A stretch of 64,000 bases of DNA from Candidatus Geothermarchaeota archaeon (GTDB lineage: Archaea > Thermoproteota > Nitrososphaeria > Geothermarchaeales > JDFR-13), in assembly GCA_015523545.1 (NCBI GenBank), contig WAKB01000012.1, positions 1 to 64,000 of the forward strand, written 5' to 3'. Below are positions 19,368 through 28,934 of the stretch, in pieces. Every line of letters starts with the position of its first letter. Within the stretch, counting starts at the first letter, position 1. The notes below the pieces were generated by a model. It saw only the letters and a program-made list of their open reading frames with translations. It ran no database searches and had not been told where the DNA came from. Made by a program: the position numbers and the translations under genes.

Positions 19368-20162
19368 CTATATCACCCCCTCCTCGACAAGTGCCTGGAC
19401 AAGCTTTCTAACAGCCTCTCTGAGGTCGCCCTCGAAGATGATGTTCTTCCTCGGAACCTTTGGGGTGAACTCCACCTTAGAAACTATTGTGGGGCTCCCC
19501 CTCAGCCCTACACAGTTGGGGTCTAGGCCGAGGTCCTTATTGCTCCACGTCTCGATCGGCCTCTCAATAACGGCTCTCAGCTTATCCCTCAGTGTCACCT
19601 GCCTAGGCTCCAAGGAATACATCTTGGCGGATATAAGGGCCGGCTTCGCAAGCCTATACCTCTCGACCCTATCCTCCAGCTCACGGGTGACTATGAAGCC
19701 GTCCCCAGTATACTCCACGTCTATCGCGTAGTAGACGTAGGGCAGGTCTAGCCACGAAGCCACCTGGGCCCCTATATGCCCAGTCGAGCTGTCTATCGTC
19801 TCCTGCCCCATAACTATCAGGTCATACCTCCCAATCTTCTCGATCGTCTTGGCCAGTACATAGGAAGTGGCGAGAGTATCTGCACCCGCGAATACCCTGT
19901 CAGATACGAGGATCGCCCTATCCACACCCATGCCTAGGACATGCTCCAGCCCAGCAACTGCGTGGGGAGGGGCCATGGATATGGCCGTTACACTCCCCCC
20001 GTAGCGGTCGCGTAGGCGTAGGGCGAGCTCCACAGCTACAAGGTCGTGGGGATTCACTACGCTGGGGACACCCTCCCTAACGAGGGTGCCGGTCTTGGGG
20101 TCTATATTCACGTTCGTCGTGTTCGGGACGTATTTAATCCCGACTATTATGTCCAACCCCAT
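19368..20162 (-). CDS. fixA: Electron transfer flavoprotein beta subunit
   Basis: MGLDIIVGIKYVPNTTNVNIDPKTGTLVREGVPSVVNPHDLVAVE. Confidence 0.95.
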   Translation of the reverse strand: MGLDIIVGIKYVPNTTNVNIDPKTGTLVREGVPSVVNPHDLVAVELALRLRDRYGGSVTAISMAPPHAVAGLEHVLGMGVDRAILVSDRVFAGADTLATSYVLAKTIEKIGRYDLIVMGQETIDSSTGHIGAQVASWLDLPYVYYAIDVEYTGDGFIVTRELEDRVERYRLAKPALISAKMYSLEPRQVTLRDKLRAVIERPIETWSNKDLGLDPNCVGLRGSPTIVSKVEFTPKVPRKNIIFEGDLREAVRKLVQALVEEGVI

Positions 20163-20229
20163 CTCTAACTACCCCCATACCTCCAATCATACATCTTGTA
20201 TATCCACCCGGTTGACGGGTTGGTATATA

Positions 20230-20538
20230 CTAGCTGAAGCGGAAGTGTATCCCACGGCCACTCCTTGGATACTCCCATGTGATAGCCTCCTCTGGACAGA
20301 CAACCCTACATGTCCCACACTCGACACACCCCTCATAGCTGAAGAGGACGTCATCCCCATGGGTAGTATAGCATCCCGTAGGGCATAGGAGTACACAGGG
20401 CTTATAGTTACAGTCCCTACACTTCGAGGTGTCCAGCTTTATATGGGGCCTTGGATCGACGTCCCAGATATTATTGTTCAGGAGGTCCTCAAGCCTAATC
20501 TTCCTCCTCTTCCTCTCCTCTGGAGCCTGGCTACTCAT
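20230..20538 (-). CDS. fixX: Ferredoxin-like protein FixX
   Basis: CRDCNYKPCVLLCPTGCY ... CVECGTCRVVCPEEAITWEYPRSGRGIHF. Confidence 0.92.
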   Translation of the reverse strand: MSSQAPEERKRRKIRLEDLLNNNIWDVDPRPHIKLDTSKCRDCNYKPCVLLCPTGCYTTHGDDVLFSYEGCVECGTCRVVCPEEAITWEYPRSGRGIHFRFS

Positions 20539-21803
20539 AGCTTCCTATACACCTCCAAGAGGTCGAGAAATATACGGGGGAGGCTGACGAGGCCTCTCCT
20601 CGCCTCTGAGAAGGCCTTCGAGAACTTGTAGCCCTCATAGTCAAACTCGTAGAGCCTCCTGAGGAGACCTGTTAGGAGGGCGGGATACTCGTTGAATAGG
20701 CGGGGATTCATGTAGAGGTCGTGGACACCCCTAAACTTCTCAAGGTCACGGCCTACATAGCTATTCCTAAGCATCTCCTCATACCTCTTGAGGCGTGAGG
20801 CACTATAGTCGCCGTCAGCCTCCTCAATAGCCTTGGCAGCCAGCATGCCCGAGTATGCGGCTGTATCCACCCCTCTATAGGTATAGCCCATGTTTATCAA
20901 GAGTCCGGCGGCGTCACCCGTCACAATAAGGCCGTCCCATACTAGGCGTGGAGGCCTGATCGCCCTTGGATCGGCGGGTATCATGTGGGCAGAGTACTCC
21001 ATGATCCTCCCATTCTCCACGTATCTGCTGAAGAGTGGGCCTATCCTAAGCTCCTCAACCATGTCGTAGATATGCCTCCTCATCCCCTGTACGGCTCCCT
21101 CCAAGTAGATCACGAGTCCAAGGCTGAGGCTATCCCTATTAGTGTAGAAGAAGCCTCCACCGGGTAGCCCGTCACTCACACTACCCATGAATACCCAGGC
21201 TAGGCCCTCATCCTCTCCGAGGCCGAAGAACTTCTCTATATCCCCCTTATCCACCTTGATAACCTCCTTCACCCCGAGGGCTACATGCCTGAGGGTGAGT
21301 CTCTCCACGAGGCCGCTCCTCTCCAGTACGAGTCTGTTTACACCCTCGGCATCCACGACGACATCTGCCTCTAGCTCGTCATCACCAGAGACTATACCGG
21401 CTACGCGGCCATCCCTCATCAATAGCCTGTCAACAACTACCTCCGTGATGAGCGTCGCACCTGCATCCACAGCCCTCCCAGCCATCCAGTCGGTTAGATC
21501 AGTTAGATACGTGGTGAAGCTCTTCCTACCCCTACCAGTATACTCGACCGTTACATACTCCTCCTTGTTGACTATGGATAGCCTCTCCTTAACCACCCAC
21601 CTATGGATAGGGGCTTTGCCAAGCCCGTCGAAGGCCTCCTCCAGGGGCTTTGCATATACACGGCCCCCGAACATGTTTTTAGACCCCGGTTTCCGGCCCC
21701 TCTCTATCAGGGCCACTCTAAAACCCTTCTTAGCCAGGTTGTAGGCGGCTGAGGATCCGGCTGGCCCCGCCCCTATAACTATCACGTCGAACCTATCCCC
21801 CAT
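20535..21803 (-). CDS. fixC: FixC/ETF-quinone oxidoreductase-like FAD protein
   Basis: MGDRFDVIVIGAGPAGSSAAYNLAKKGFRVALIERG; fixCXAB operon context. Confidence 0.92.
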   Translation of the reverse strand: MGDRFDVIVIGAGPAGSSAAYNLAKKGFRVALIERGRKPGSKNMFGGRVYAKPLEEAFDGLGKAPIHRWVVKERLSIVNKEEYVTVEYTGRGRKSFTTYLTDLTDWMAGRAVDAGATLITEVVVDRLLMRDGRVAGIVSGDDELEADVVVDAEGVNRLVLERSGLVERLTLRHVALGVKEVIKVDKGDIEKFFGLGEDEGLAWVFMGSVSDGLPGGGFFYTNRDSLSLGLVIYLEGAVQGMRRHIYDMVEELRIGPLFSRYVENGRIMEYSAHMIPADPRAIRPPRLVWDGLIVTGDAAGLLINMGYTYRGVDTAAYSGMLAAKAIEEADGDYSASRLKRYEEMLRNSYVGRDLEKFRGVHDLYMNPRLFNEYPALLTGLLRRLYEFDYEGYKFSKAFSEARRGLVSLPRIFLDLLEVYRKL

Positions 21804-21916
21804 CCCTATACACCCATATCCATGCCCAAGTCAAGAGAAGATTTATAATACGATTTCTGGCCGCCGTATATAACATATAATATGGCTAAGCCCAATCCAG
21901 TATCCGGTGCCACGGA

Positions 21917-22681
21917 ATGGATGGGATAAGCGTAATACCTATCGAGATGCGTGTAGAGCCTAGCTGGAGAGAGTTCCTAGACAAGCTGGTGGATAGGCTT
22001 AGGACAATGATTCAGGATGGAGACATACTAGTCCTGGCCTCGAAGCCCCTTCTAATGGCCAGGGAGATGTATGTAGATCTCAACAGGGTGCTACCCAGTA
22101 AATATGCCATGATGCTCGCCGAGAAATACAGTGTAGACCCTAGGATGGCCCAGCTGGTCACTGAGTATTCCGACGCCATACTAGGTGGTGTAGAGGGAGT
22201 AATACTCACATATGCAGGGGGCGTACTAACAGCTAACGCGGGGATAGATAGAAAGAACATTGGGCATGGGAGGGCGGCTCTCCCGCCACACCTACTAAAG
22301 GGGGTAGCCAATGAGGTGAGGAATGTAATTATGCATAGGCTAGGGGTAGAGATAGGCGTGGTGATAACGGACAGCGTGGTATACCCTCTCAGGATGGGTA
22401 CAAGGGCATATGCAGTGGACATAGCTGGGATCAAGCCACTGAGGGACTATAGGGGAGAGGAGGACATGTATGGCCGTAGGATAGAGTATACAGTCCTAAA
22501 CCTGGCGGATGAGATAGCCTCTGCTGCACACCTAGTGATGGGGGAGGGGAGCGAGTCTAGGCCCGGAGCCCTAGTCAGGGGGCTAGACATACTAGGCGAG
22601 GGGACATGGCGCGACCTAGTCATAGAGCCTGATAAATGCCTCTATAGAGACCTATACCCACCAGAAGTGAGGGGTGGATAG
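21917..22681 (+). CDS. cofE: Coenzyme F420-0:L-glutamate ligase
   Basis: GDILVLASKPLLMARE; DRKNIGHGRAALPP; GVVITDSVVYPLRMGTRAYAVDIAGIKPLRDYRGEEDMYGR. Confidence 0.88.
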   Translation: MDGISVIPIEMRVEPSWREFLDKLVDRLRTMIQDGDILVLASKPLLMAREMYVDLNRVLPSKYAMMLAEKYSVDPRMAQLVTEYSDAILGGVEGVILTYAGGVLTANAGIDRKNIGHGRAALPPHLLKGVANEVRNVIMHRLGVEIGVVITDSVVYPLRMGTRAYAVDIAGIKPLRDYRGEEDMYGRRIEYTVLNLADEIASAAHLVMGEGSESRPGALVRGLDILGEGTWRDLVIEPDKCLYRDLYPPEVRGG

Positions 22682-22735
22682 ACCACATATTAATCTGGCC
22701 TCACCTCTATAGCCACTATATATTGGTGGAGTGTC

Positions 22736-23704
22736 TTGGAGACGGCTATAAAAACGGTGGACCTCGTCAGGGAGTTCAAGACGAGTAGGGGTGTCTTCAG
22801 AGCCCTCGACGGGGTCAACCTAGAGATACCCAGCGGGATGATATATGGCCTACTCGGCCCCAACGGGGCTGGGAAGACGACGTTGATTAGGATCCTATCC
22901 ACACTCCTACTACCCACCTCGGGAGACGCATATGTAGGTGGATACCACGTCGTTAGAGAAGCCCAGAAGGTCAGAGAGATAATCAACCTCGTCTCTGGCG
23001 GGGAGAGGCCTGGATACGGGATACTGACTACCAGGGAGAACCTTATATACTACGCAATGCTCTACGGTTACAGCCGACGGGAGGCTGAGGAGAGGGTTGA
23101 GGAGGTATCTCGATTAATAGGGCTTGAGGACTTCATGAATAAGAGGCTGAATGAGCTCTCCACAGGAATGGTTCAGAAGTATAGTCTCGCCAGGGGGCTG
23201 CTGAACAATCCTAGGATACTGTTCCTTGACGAGCCCACCCTAGGACTAGATGTTGAGAATGCCAGGTCTATAAGGAAGTTGATAAGACGCCTGGTTGACG
23301 ATGGCTACATTGAGACAATACTCCTCACGAGCCACTATATGTATGAGGTGGAGGAGCTCTGCGACAGGATAGCCATAATACATAGGGGGAGGATAATCGA
23401 GGAGGGGACCGTGGAGGAGCTTAAGGAGAGGGTGAGTAGCCACGTCATATACGAGTTGACTCTACAGAGAGTTGATGGGGACCTAGACTTCCTCAGAGAG
23501 CTGGACAGCGTCATCGGGTATAAGGTCAGGCTGAGCGATGTACCGGGTGAGGCGAGGCTAAGGATTATAATGGCGTATGAGGACATCTCTAGGGTAATAG
23601 GCCTACTGGAGAAGAAGATGTATAGGGTCAAGAGGGTTGTGAGGGACGAGATAAGCCTAGAGGATGTCTTCCTAAAGCTTGTAGGGAGGGGTATTGATGA
23701 GTAG
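22736..23704 (+). CDS. ABC transporter ATP-binding protein
   Basis: GLLGPNGAGKTTLIRIL Walker A; LSTGMVQKYSLARGLLNNPRILFLDEPTLGLD. Confidence 0.95.
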   Translation: METAIKTVDLVREFKTSRGVFRALDGVNLEIPSGMIYGLLGPNGAGKTTLIRILSTLLLPTSGDAYVGGYHVVREAQKVREIINLVSGGERPGYGILTTRENLIYYAMLYGYSRREAEERVEEVSRLIGLEDFMNKRLNELSTGMVQKYSLARGLLNNPRILFLDEPTLGLDVENARSIRKLIRRLVDDGYIETILLTSHYMYEVEELCDRIAIIHRGRIIEEGTVEELKERVSSHVIYELTLQRVDGDLDFLRELDSVIGYKVRLSDVPGEARLRIIMAYEDISRVIGLLEKKMYRVKRVVRDEISLEDVFLKLVGRGIDE

Positions 23705-24503
23705 AATATTAGACGATCTAAGGGCTGCGTATGCAAGGGCATGGGTAAGGGTAAAGGGTAATATGAGGGTTAAGACGTGGTTCCTCTGGGAGGTAGTCCT
23801 ACCAACCATATTCATGGCCAGCGTGATATATGCATACTACAACCTGGATGCACCCCGTATATTCATCGGATTCGTGGTAGTCGGCACCATGATGATGAAC
23901 TTCTGGTTCAACGTCCTATGGGGGATGGGTAACGTCCTCTACTGGGAGAAGGAGACAGGCAACCTAGAGGTCTTCCTGCTCAGCGACAGACCAATATACA
24001 TGCTCCTACTCGGGATGGCTCTAGGCGGCATGCTGAACACGGGTATCAGGAGCCTAGCCATCCTACTTATCGGGATATTTGTCTTCGGGGCGGAGTTCAA
24101 CACAGGTGGATTAATGCCAGCCACGATAGTATTCCTACTCACCTTGGCTGCCCTCTACAGCCTAGGCCTGATGTTCTCCAGCCTACACCTCGTATATGGG
24201 AGGAAGGGGATAAGGATAAACGAGATCCTTGGAGACCCTATAAGCTTCCTCTCGGGCCAGTACTACCCCATAAGCGTCTTCCCCACAGTGCTTCAGGCCC
24301 TGGCGTCCCTACTACCCCTAACCATAGGTCTCGACGGTGTTAGGAGAGCCCTGCTTCTTGGCCAGGGCCTAGGGGATCTCTACATCCATATCCTCGGCCT
24401 GGGAATAATGGTCATGATCCTCCTCCCCCTAGGCATATGGGTACTTAACCATATGGTTGAGAAGGGGAGGAGAGATGGGAGGCTAATCATGAGGTGGCTA
24501 TAG
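23694..24503 (+). CDS. ABC-2 type transporter permease
   Basis: 6-TM pattern; overlaps upstream ATPase gene. Confidence 0.85.
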   Translation: MMSRILDDLRAAYARAWVRVKGNMRVKTWFLWEVVLPTIFMASVIYAYYNLDAPRIFIGFVVVGTMMMNFWFNVLWGMGNVLYWEKETGNLEVFLLSDRPIYMLLLGMALGGMLNTGIRSLAILLIGIFVFGAEFNTGGLMPATIVFLLTLAALYSLGLMFSSLHLVYGRKGIRINEILGDPISFLSGQYYPISVFPTVLQALASLLPLTIGLDGVRRALLLGQGLGDLYIHILGLGIMVMILLPLGIWVLNHMVEKGRRDGRLIMRWL

Positions 24504-25339
24504 GTATGCTGGGCCTGATTAGGAGGGTATTAGTCGTTGTATGGCTTACCTTTAAGGAGCAGAGTAACTGGACCAGTCTCCCGGTATATCTCATATATAC
24601 CTTTATAAACCCCGTATTCCAGGTGGCTCTATACGGCTACATCTATATTGCAGTGGCCCACCTGTCAGGGATAACCAGCCCAGAGGCGGCCTTCTACATG
24701 GTCTCAGGGATAGCCCTCTTCAACTACATAGGCTCGGGTCTATACGGTGTTATATGGACGATCCATAGTGAGAGGGAGCACTTCAGGACCCTGAAATACA
24801 CCTACCTAGCATTCCCAGACCTGCAGCTATACCTCACCTCCAGGGGGCTATACCACTACCTAGTCGGACTCGCAACATCCCTAGCAATGCTGATACTGGG
24901 GATGCTACTCATAGGCTACCCCATGCTGGGGAGCCTCGATACACTACCAAGCATAGCCCTCCTACTCCTGATAGGCATCGCCTGGAGTAGCCAGATAGGT
25001 GTCGTAGTGGCGGGCTTAAGCATCTACAGCTCCGAGTATGGGCCAGTCATAAGCGAGTCCTTCGGAGGCCTACTATTCCTCCTAGGCGCCGTGCTATACC
25101 CAGTCTCAGCACTACCACCATGGATACAGCCCCTGGCACACATCTTCCCAATGGTGGAGTGGATGGAGCTTATGAGGCACTATCTAAACCCCAGCTACAT
25201 ACCTGGGGATATAGGGGGTCTATGGACATGGCTCCTGGTCAAGACACTGGCTACGATAATCGCCACATATCTATACTTCAGGCTGGTTGAGAGGCTGGTT
25301 AGGAAGACTGGTATGCTGGAGGCCAGCCTACACCACTAG
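24494..25339 (+). CDS. ABC-2 type transporter permease
   Basis: 6-TM pattern; third gene of the ABC operon. Confidence 0.85.
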   Translation: MAIGMLGLIRRVLVVVWLTFKEQSNWTSLPVYLIYTFINPVFQVALYGYIYIAVAHLSGITSPEAAFYMVSGIALFNYIGSGLYGVIWTIHSEREHFRTLKYTYLAFPDLQLYLTSRGLYHYLVGLATSLAMLILGMLLIGYPMLGSLDTLPSIALLLLIGIAWSSQIGVVVAGLSIYSSEYGPVISESFGGLLFLLGAVLYPVSALPPWIQPLAHIFPMVEWMELMRHYLNPSYIPGDIGGLWTWLLVKTLATIIATYLYFRLVERLVRKTGMLEASLHH

Positions 25340-25893
25340 GCAACCGCCTCGACCGCCTCCTCAACAGTTATTTGCTTCTCGACAGTCTTTAGATAGATCC
25401 TGATAAGCCCATAGCCCTTCAACAGGTTAGCGGAGAAGGGTATCAATGCGAACTCATTAGCCAGGGAGACTAGTGGGAGGCTGAAGACGAAGCCCAGTAT
25501 ACCTACTAGGAAGAGCCTAGCCCCAAGCCAGTCATACGTCTCGAACCCCCTCATGAGGAATGGCCCTACCACCACCTCGGTGAAGTATGCGGTGAATAGT
25601 AGGTAGAGGGAAACCGGCTCCCCCATGTAGCCAGTGGCGATGGAGGCCGAGCCGAGTAGGAGGGCCAGTGCACTGGCATATTTAAACACGTCCCTACCCT
25701 CGACCAGCCAGGATAGATAGCCCATATAGGCTACGAGCCCGATGGGTATGAGGCTCGAGATAAGAATTATATTTGGCCAGGCATAGGGCGTGTAGACACC
25801 GTATAGGAAAACCTGTATCAAGAGGTACTCGATAATTATGAAGGCGGCTATACTGGCGAGGAGACCGTATCTAAGCCCCTCTTCCCGGCTCAT
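25336..25893 (-). CDS. Multi-TM membrane protein of unknown function
   Basis: ~6 hydrophobic segments. Confidence 0.6.
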   Translation of the reverse strand: MSREEGLRYGLLASIAAFIIIEYLLIQVFLYGVYTPYAWPNIILISSLIPIGLVAYMGYLSWLVEGRDVFKYASALALLLGSASIATGYMGEPVSLYLLFTAYFTEVVVGPFLMRGFETYDWLGARLFLVGILGFVFSLPLVSLANEFALIPFSANLLKGYGLIRIYLKTVEKQITVEEAVEAVA

Positions 25894-25991
25894 GAGCCGA
25901 GATAAGTGGGGCCCGTAGTATTTAACCAGACTGTTTATACATCCTGATGAGGAGTGGTGATGGTTAAAACTTTATAGATTCTCTGTAGAGC

Positions 25992-26591
25992 CTACTTGAA
26001 GTATTCCTGGATAACCTTCTTCACACCCCTCCTGAGGATCTCGCTGAGTGTCGCCTCCTTAATACCCAGTATCTCACTCAGCTCCTTTAACGAGGTCTTC
26101 CTGGGGAAGTCGAAGAACCCCATCTTATAGGCTAGGTATAGGACCTGCTCCTGTCTATCAGTCAGTATCCTGCTCTTCCCATATCTCCTCGTATACCTTA
26201 CCTCATACTCGATGCCCAGCTCCCTATAGATCCTGAAGATCTTCTCAGTAGTCTTGTCGCTGGGGGATAGGAAGGTTATGTTCATCGAGCCGTCCTGCCC
26301 AATGTAACCGTCAAGGATTATACAGCCCTCCTCCACCAGCGGCTTACAGACATCGCAGCCCCTGGATAGGCACCATACACTCGCCTCGTTGTCAACTAGG
26401 TTTAGACCCAGTATCCTGAGATCCTCCTCATCCCTAATACTCCCCACCAGGTCCTTTGGACATGTTACGAGATGGATGATACGCTCCCCATTATTCGTTA
26501 TCGAGAGTATCTTTATACGGCTCCCATACTTCCTGTAGAGCCTACACCTGCTCCTAGCGATATCAATCGAGACCTCGGATATACTCATCAC
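25992..26591 (-). CDS. Bat-type (HTH_10) transcriptional regulator with Cys-rich sensor region
   Basis: LTDRQEQVLYLAYKMGFFDFPRKTSLKELSEILGIKEATLSEILRRGVKKVIQEYF; Cys cluster VWCLSRGCDVCKPLVEEGC. Confidence 0.85.
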   Translation of the reverse strand: MMSISEVSIDIARSRCRLYRKYGSRIKILSITNNGERIIHLVTCPKDLVGSIRDEEDLRILGLNLVDNEASVWCLSRGCDVCKPLVEEGCIILDGYIGQDGSMNITFLSPSDKTTEKIFRIYRELGIEYEVRYTRRYGKSRILTDRQEQVLYLAYKMGFFDFPRKTSLKELSEILGIKEATLSEILRRGVKKVIQEYFK

Positions 26592-26685
26592 GGGCTCAAA
26601 TACATATCTCTATAGAGGTTAGGAATAAAGGGGGTCTCGATACCCGATAATACAAAACGAATAAAAAATGTATGGGGTTGGAGAG

Positions 26686-28218
26686 CTATGGCTTGAGAAC
26701 CTCTACAACACTCTTAAGGCCATAGGTCTTGACGAAGTTGTATAGGAAGATCAGGAATCCTACTGCCATTATGAAAGCCCCTATAGCTGCTACTGACATG
26801 TATCCCGCATACTCACCGTTGAAGTACAGTGTCCTCCTAAGCATGCCAGCGGCCCCAGCGGCTCCCTGGCTGAGACCCATGACCACGGCACCGACGAAGA
26901 AGAGGACTATGTGTAGATATGAGAGCCTCCTATCCATCTCCTTACCAGTGAGGATCGGGGCTAGGGCGTAGATCGCCGCGAAGACCGTCAGGCTCAGCCC
27001 AGCCAGTAGCTGGATATGGCCATGTATCCCTATGACCCACTGGGTATTGTGGAAATACCTGTTCATAGCTATGTTTGCCTGTATCATGCCGGCGGAGCCG
27101 CCCATCGCATATCCAAGTATGGAGAGGACTATGGCGAGCAACGCTGGGCTGTATTCAACGGGTCTAGCCCGCCAGATAGTCATCAGGACTGCGAACATGG
27201 TAAGACCCATCGTTATCAGCTCGCCCCATGTGAATATCTGTCCCTGGACGAGTAGGAATAGTGGCTGTGGAGTATCGCTCATCATGTGGTGGTTCCAAAC
27301 GAACAGGCTTATCACCAGATCGGCCAGGATCACGCTCCTAACCACGTTCTCACCGAATAGAGGCTGGTTAGTAAGTAGCGGTACTAGGAAGTACCAGGTA
27401 GCAGCTGTGAATATCAGGACGTTGCCATCCGCTATGAGGTCTAGGCCCCACCAGAAGACGTTCTTATAGATCAGCGGGTCTATCAGGCTGGGGCTGAGCT
27501 CGTTACCCAAGACCTCCGTTATCCCATATAGGCCTATCGTGAGGGATACTAGTAGGAGGACAATAGCGTTGAGGGTAGTGTCTACACAGCCCCTAAATAC
27601 GCCGACCACGAAGACTGGATAGTTATTCACCCTTGGTAGATACTCCTTAATACCCTTGGTCTTGGCCTTCAGCTTATCCAGGTTGAATGCGAGTGTAAGG
27701 AGCTCCTTCGCTACATATCCAGGCCCACCAGCACCCCTCTGGGGGAGGAATATGGTGGCGAACATGTTGAAGAAGAACATGAGCACGGAGATGAAGATTA
27801 GGGAGCTTCCAAAACCGAACACTATCTGCTGGACACCATTATACTCAACCACTGGAAGGGGCCAGTAGAGCGTGTATAGGGGGCTGTAGCTGAATAGGAA
27901 GCCGGAGAGCCAGGTTATCAATACACCAGCCATCATGACATACCAAGCTAGGTTGGCGACCCACTCACTGTATAGATCCTTCTTAAGCACCACAGGCACG
28001 AGGTAGTAGAAGGCGCCCATAACCGCCATGTAGGCCCAGCCATATATACCTACGAAGGGGTGGACAGTCATCATGGCGTAGTAATGCTCAGGTGTGTAGA
28101 TCTCGGTTAAGAGGTTTAGTATGCGGAGCCTCATCAAGATGCCCTCTATACCCGCGACGCCCAGCCAGAAGACCCCTGCCAACACGTATTTAAGGGCTAG
28201 CTTCTCCCTCGGCCCCAT
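26686..28218 (-). CDS. Heme-copper oxidase/NO-reductase superfamily subunit I with altered TM6 active-site motif
   Basis: TM2 TVHPFVGIYGWAYMAVMGAFYYLVP; TM7 VWNHHMMSDTPQP; TM10 HNTQWVIGIHGHIQLLAG; TM6 FWWGLDLIADGNVLIF lacks the usual His. Confidence 0.85.
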   Translation of the reverse strand: MGPREKLALKYVLAGVFWLGVAGIEGILMRLRILNLLTEIYTPEHYYAMMTVHPFVGIYGWAYMAVMGAFYYLVPVVLKKDLYSEWVANLAWYVMMAGVLITWLSGFLFSYSPLYTLYWPLPVVEYNGVQQIVFGFGSSLIFISVLMFFFNMFATIFLPQRGAGGPGYVAKELLTLAFNLDKLKAKTKGIKEYLPRVNNYPVFVVGVFRGCVDTTLNAIVLLLVSLTIGLYGITEVLGNELSPSLIDPLIYKNVFWWGLDLIADGNVLIFTAATWYFLVPLLTNQPLFGENVVRSVILADLVISLFVWNHHMMSDTPQPLFLLVQGQIFTWGELITMGLTMFAVLMTIWRARPVEYSPALLAIVLSILGYAMGGSAGMIQANIAMNRYFHNTQWVIGIHGHIQLLAGLSLTVFAAIYALAPILTGKEMDRRLSYLHIVLFFVGAVVMGLSQGAAGAAGMLRRTLYFNGEYAGYMSVAAIGAFIMAVGFLIFLYNFVKTYGLKSVVEVLKP

Positions 28219-28219
28219 G

Positions 28220-28780
28220 CTAACCCACCTCCTCCACGACTATCGCGTCCTCGATATACATGTAGGGGTGCTCCGGCCCACTGTACTCTGTACTCCTGAT
28301 CGTATAGTTACCAGGCTCGGTGAAGACCCAGACCAGCCGGTTCTCATAGCCGGGCACGACCTGCATCTGGAAGACCAGCATACCATCCTCCCTGAAGACC
28401 CCGAAGCCGTAGGTCAGGTCCTCACTATACACCTTGAACTCGACGGGCTCCCCTAATGGGATGACTATCGGCTCCTCAGGAAGGATGAAGCTGTGGTTCT
28501 CCATCCTTATCACGATGGTCTTCACAGGCTCCTCATCCAGGTAGATGTTGTACTGCATCGAGGGTATCAGGGGGCTGAAGAAGATTATGTTCCCTATTAT
28601 AGCCACTGTTATCAGGCTGTACATCCATATCTTCTCACGCCTATCCATCCCCTTATGGACACCGCCGTCGGTCGATATCTTGGGGGGTTTACGAGTCTTG
28701 TAGATGAATAGTAGGATGACTATGGTGTAGGTTGTTATGAGACTGTAGTAGAACATCTCTACGGCCCATTGGACCTCCAT
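28220..28780 (-). CDS. Heme-copper oxidase subunit II-like protein lacking CuA
   Basis: 2 TM helices, then a cupredoxin domain: SEDLTYGFGVF...QMQVVPG...EPGNYTIRSTEYSGPEHPYM aligned to the DVxHGF...CxEyCGxxHxxM template. Confidence 0.8.
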   Translation of the reverse strand: MEVQWAVEMFYYSLITTYTIVILLFIYKTRKPPKISTDGGVHKGMDRREKIWMYSLITVAIIGNIIFFSPLIPSMQYNIYLDEEPVKTIVIRMENHSFILPEEPIVIPLGEPVEFKVYSEDLTYGFGVFREDGMLVFQMQVVPGYENRLVWVFTEPGNYTIRSTEYSGPEHPYMYIEDAIVVEEVG

Positions 28781-28934
28781 CTCAAACCCCCCGCATGTAT
28801 ATACTTACCTCGTTTCTGTATATATGGTATATCCCTAAGACCTTTGGAATATATGTTTTCTAAACCATTTCCAGCAGGACGATTTAATTATTATCCCTCC
28901 CTATCAACGCCATGGGCCTCAGGAGTGATGGGTC

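Noticed and set aside
21187-21744. 185-aa Ser/Thr-rich plus-strand ORF
   Set aside because: Antisense of fixC; composition artefact of the AGG/ATA-rich opposite strand.
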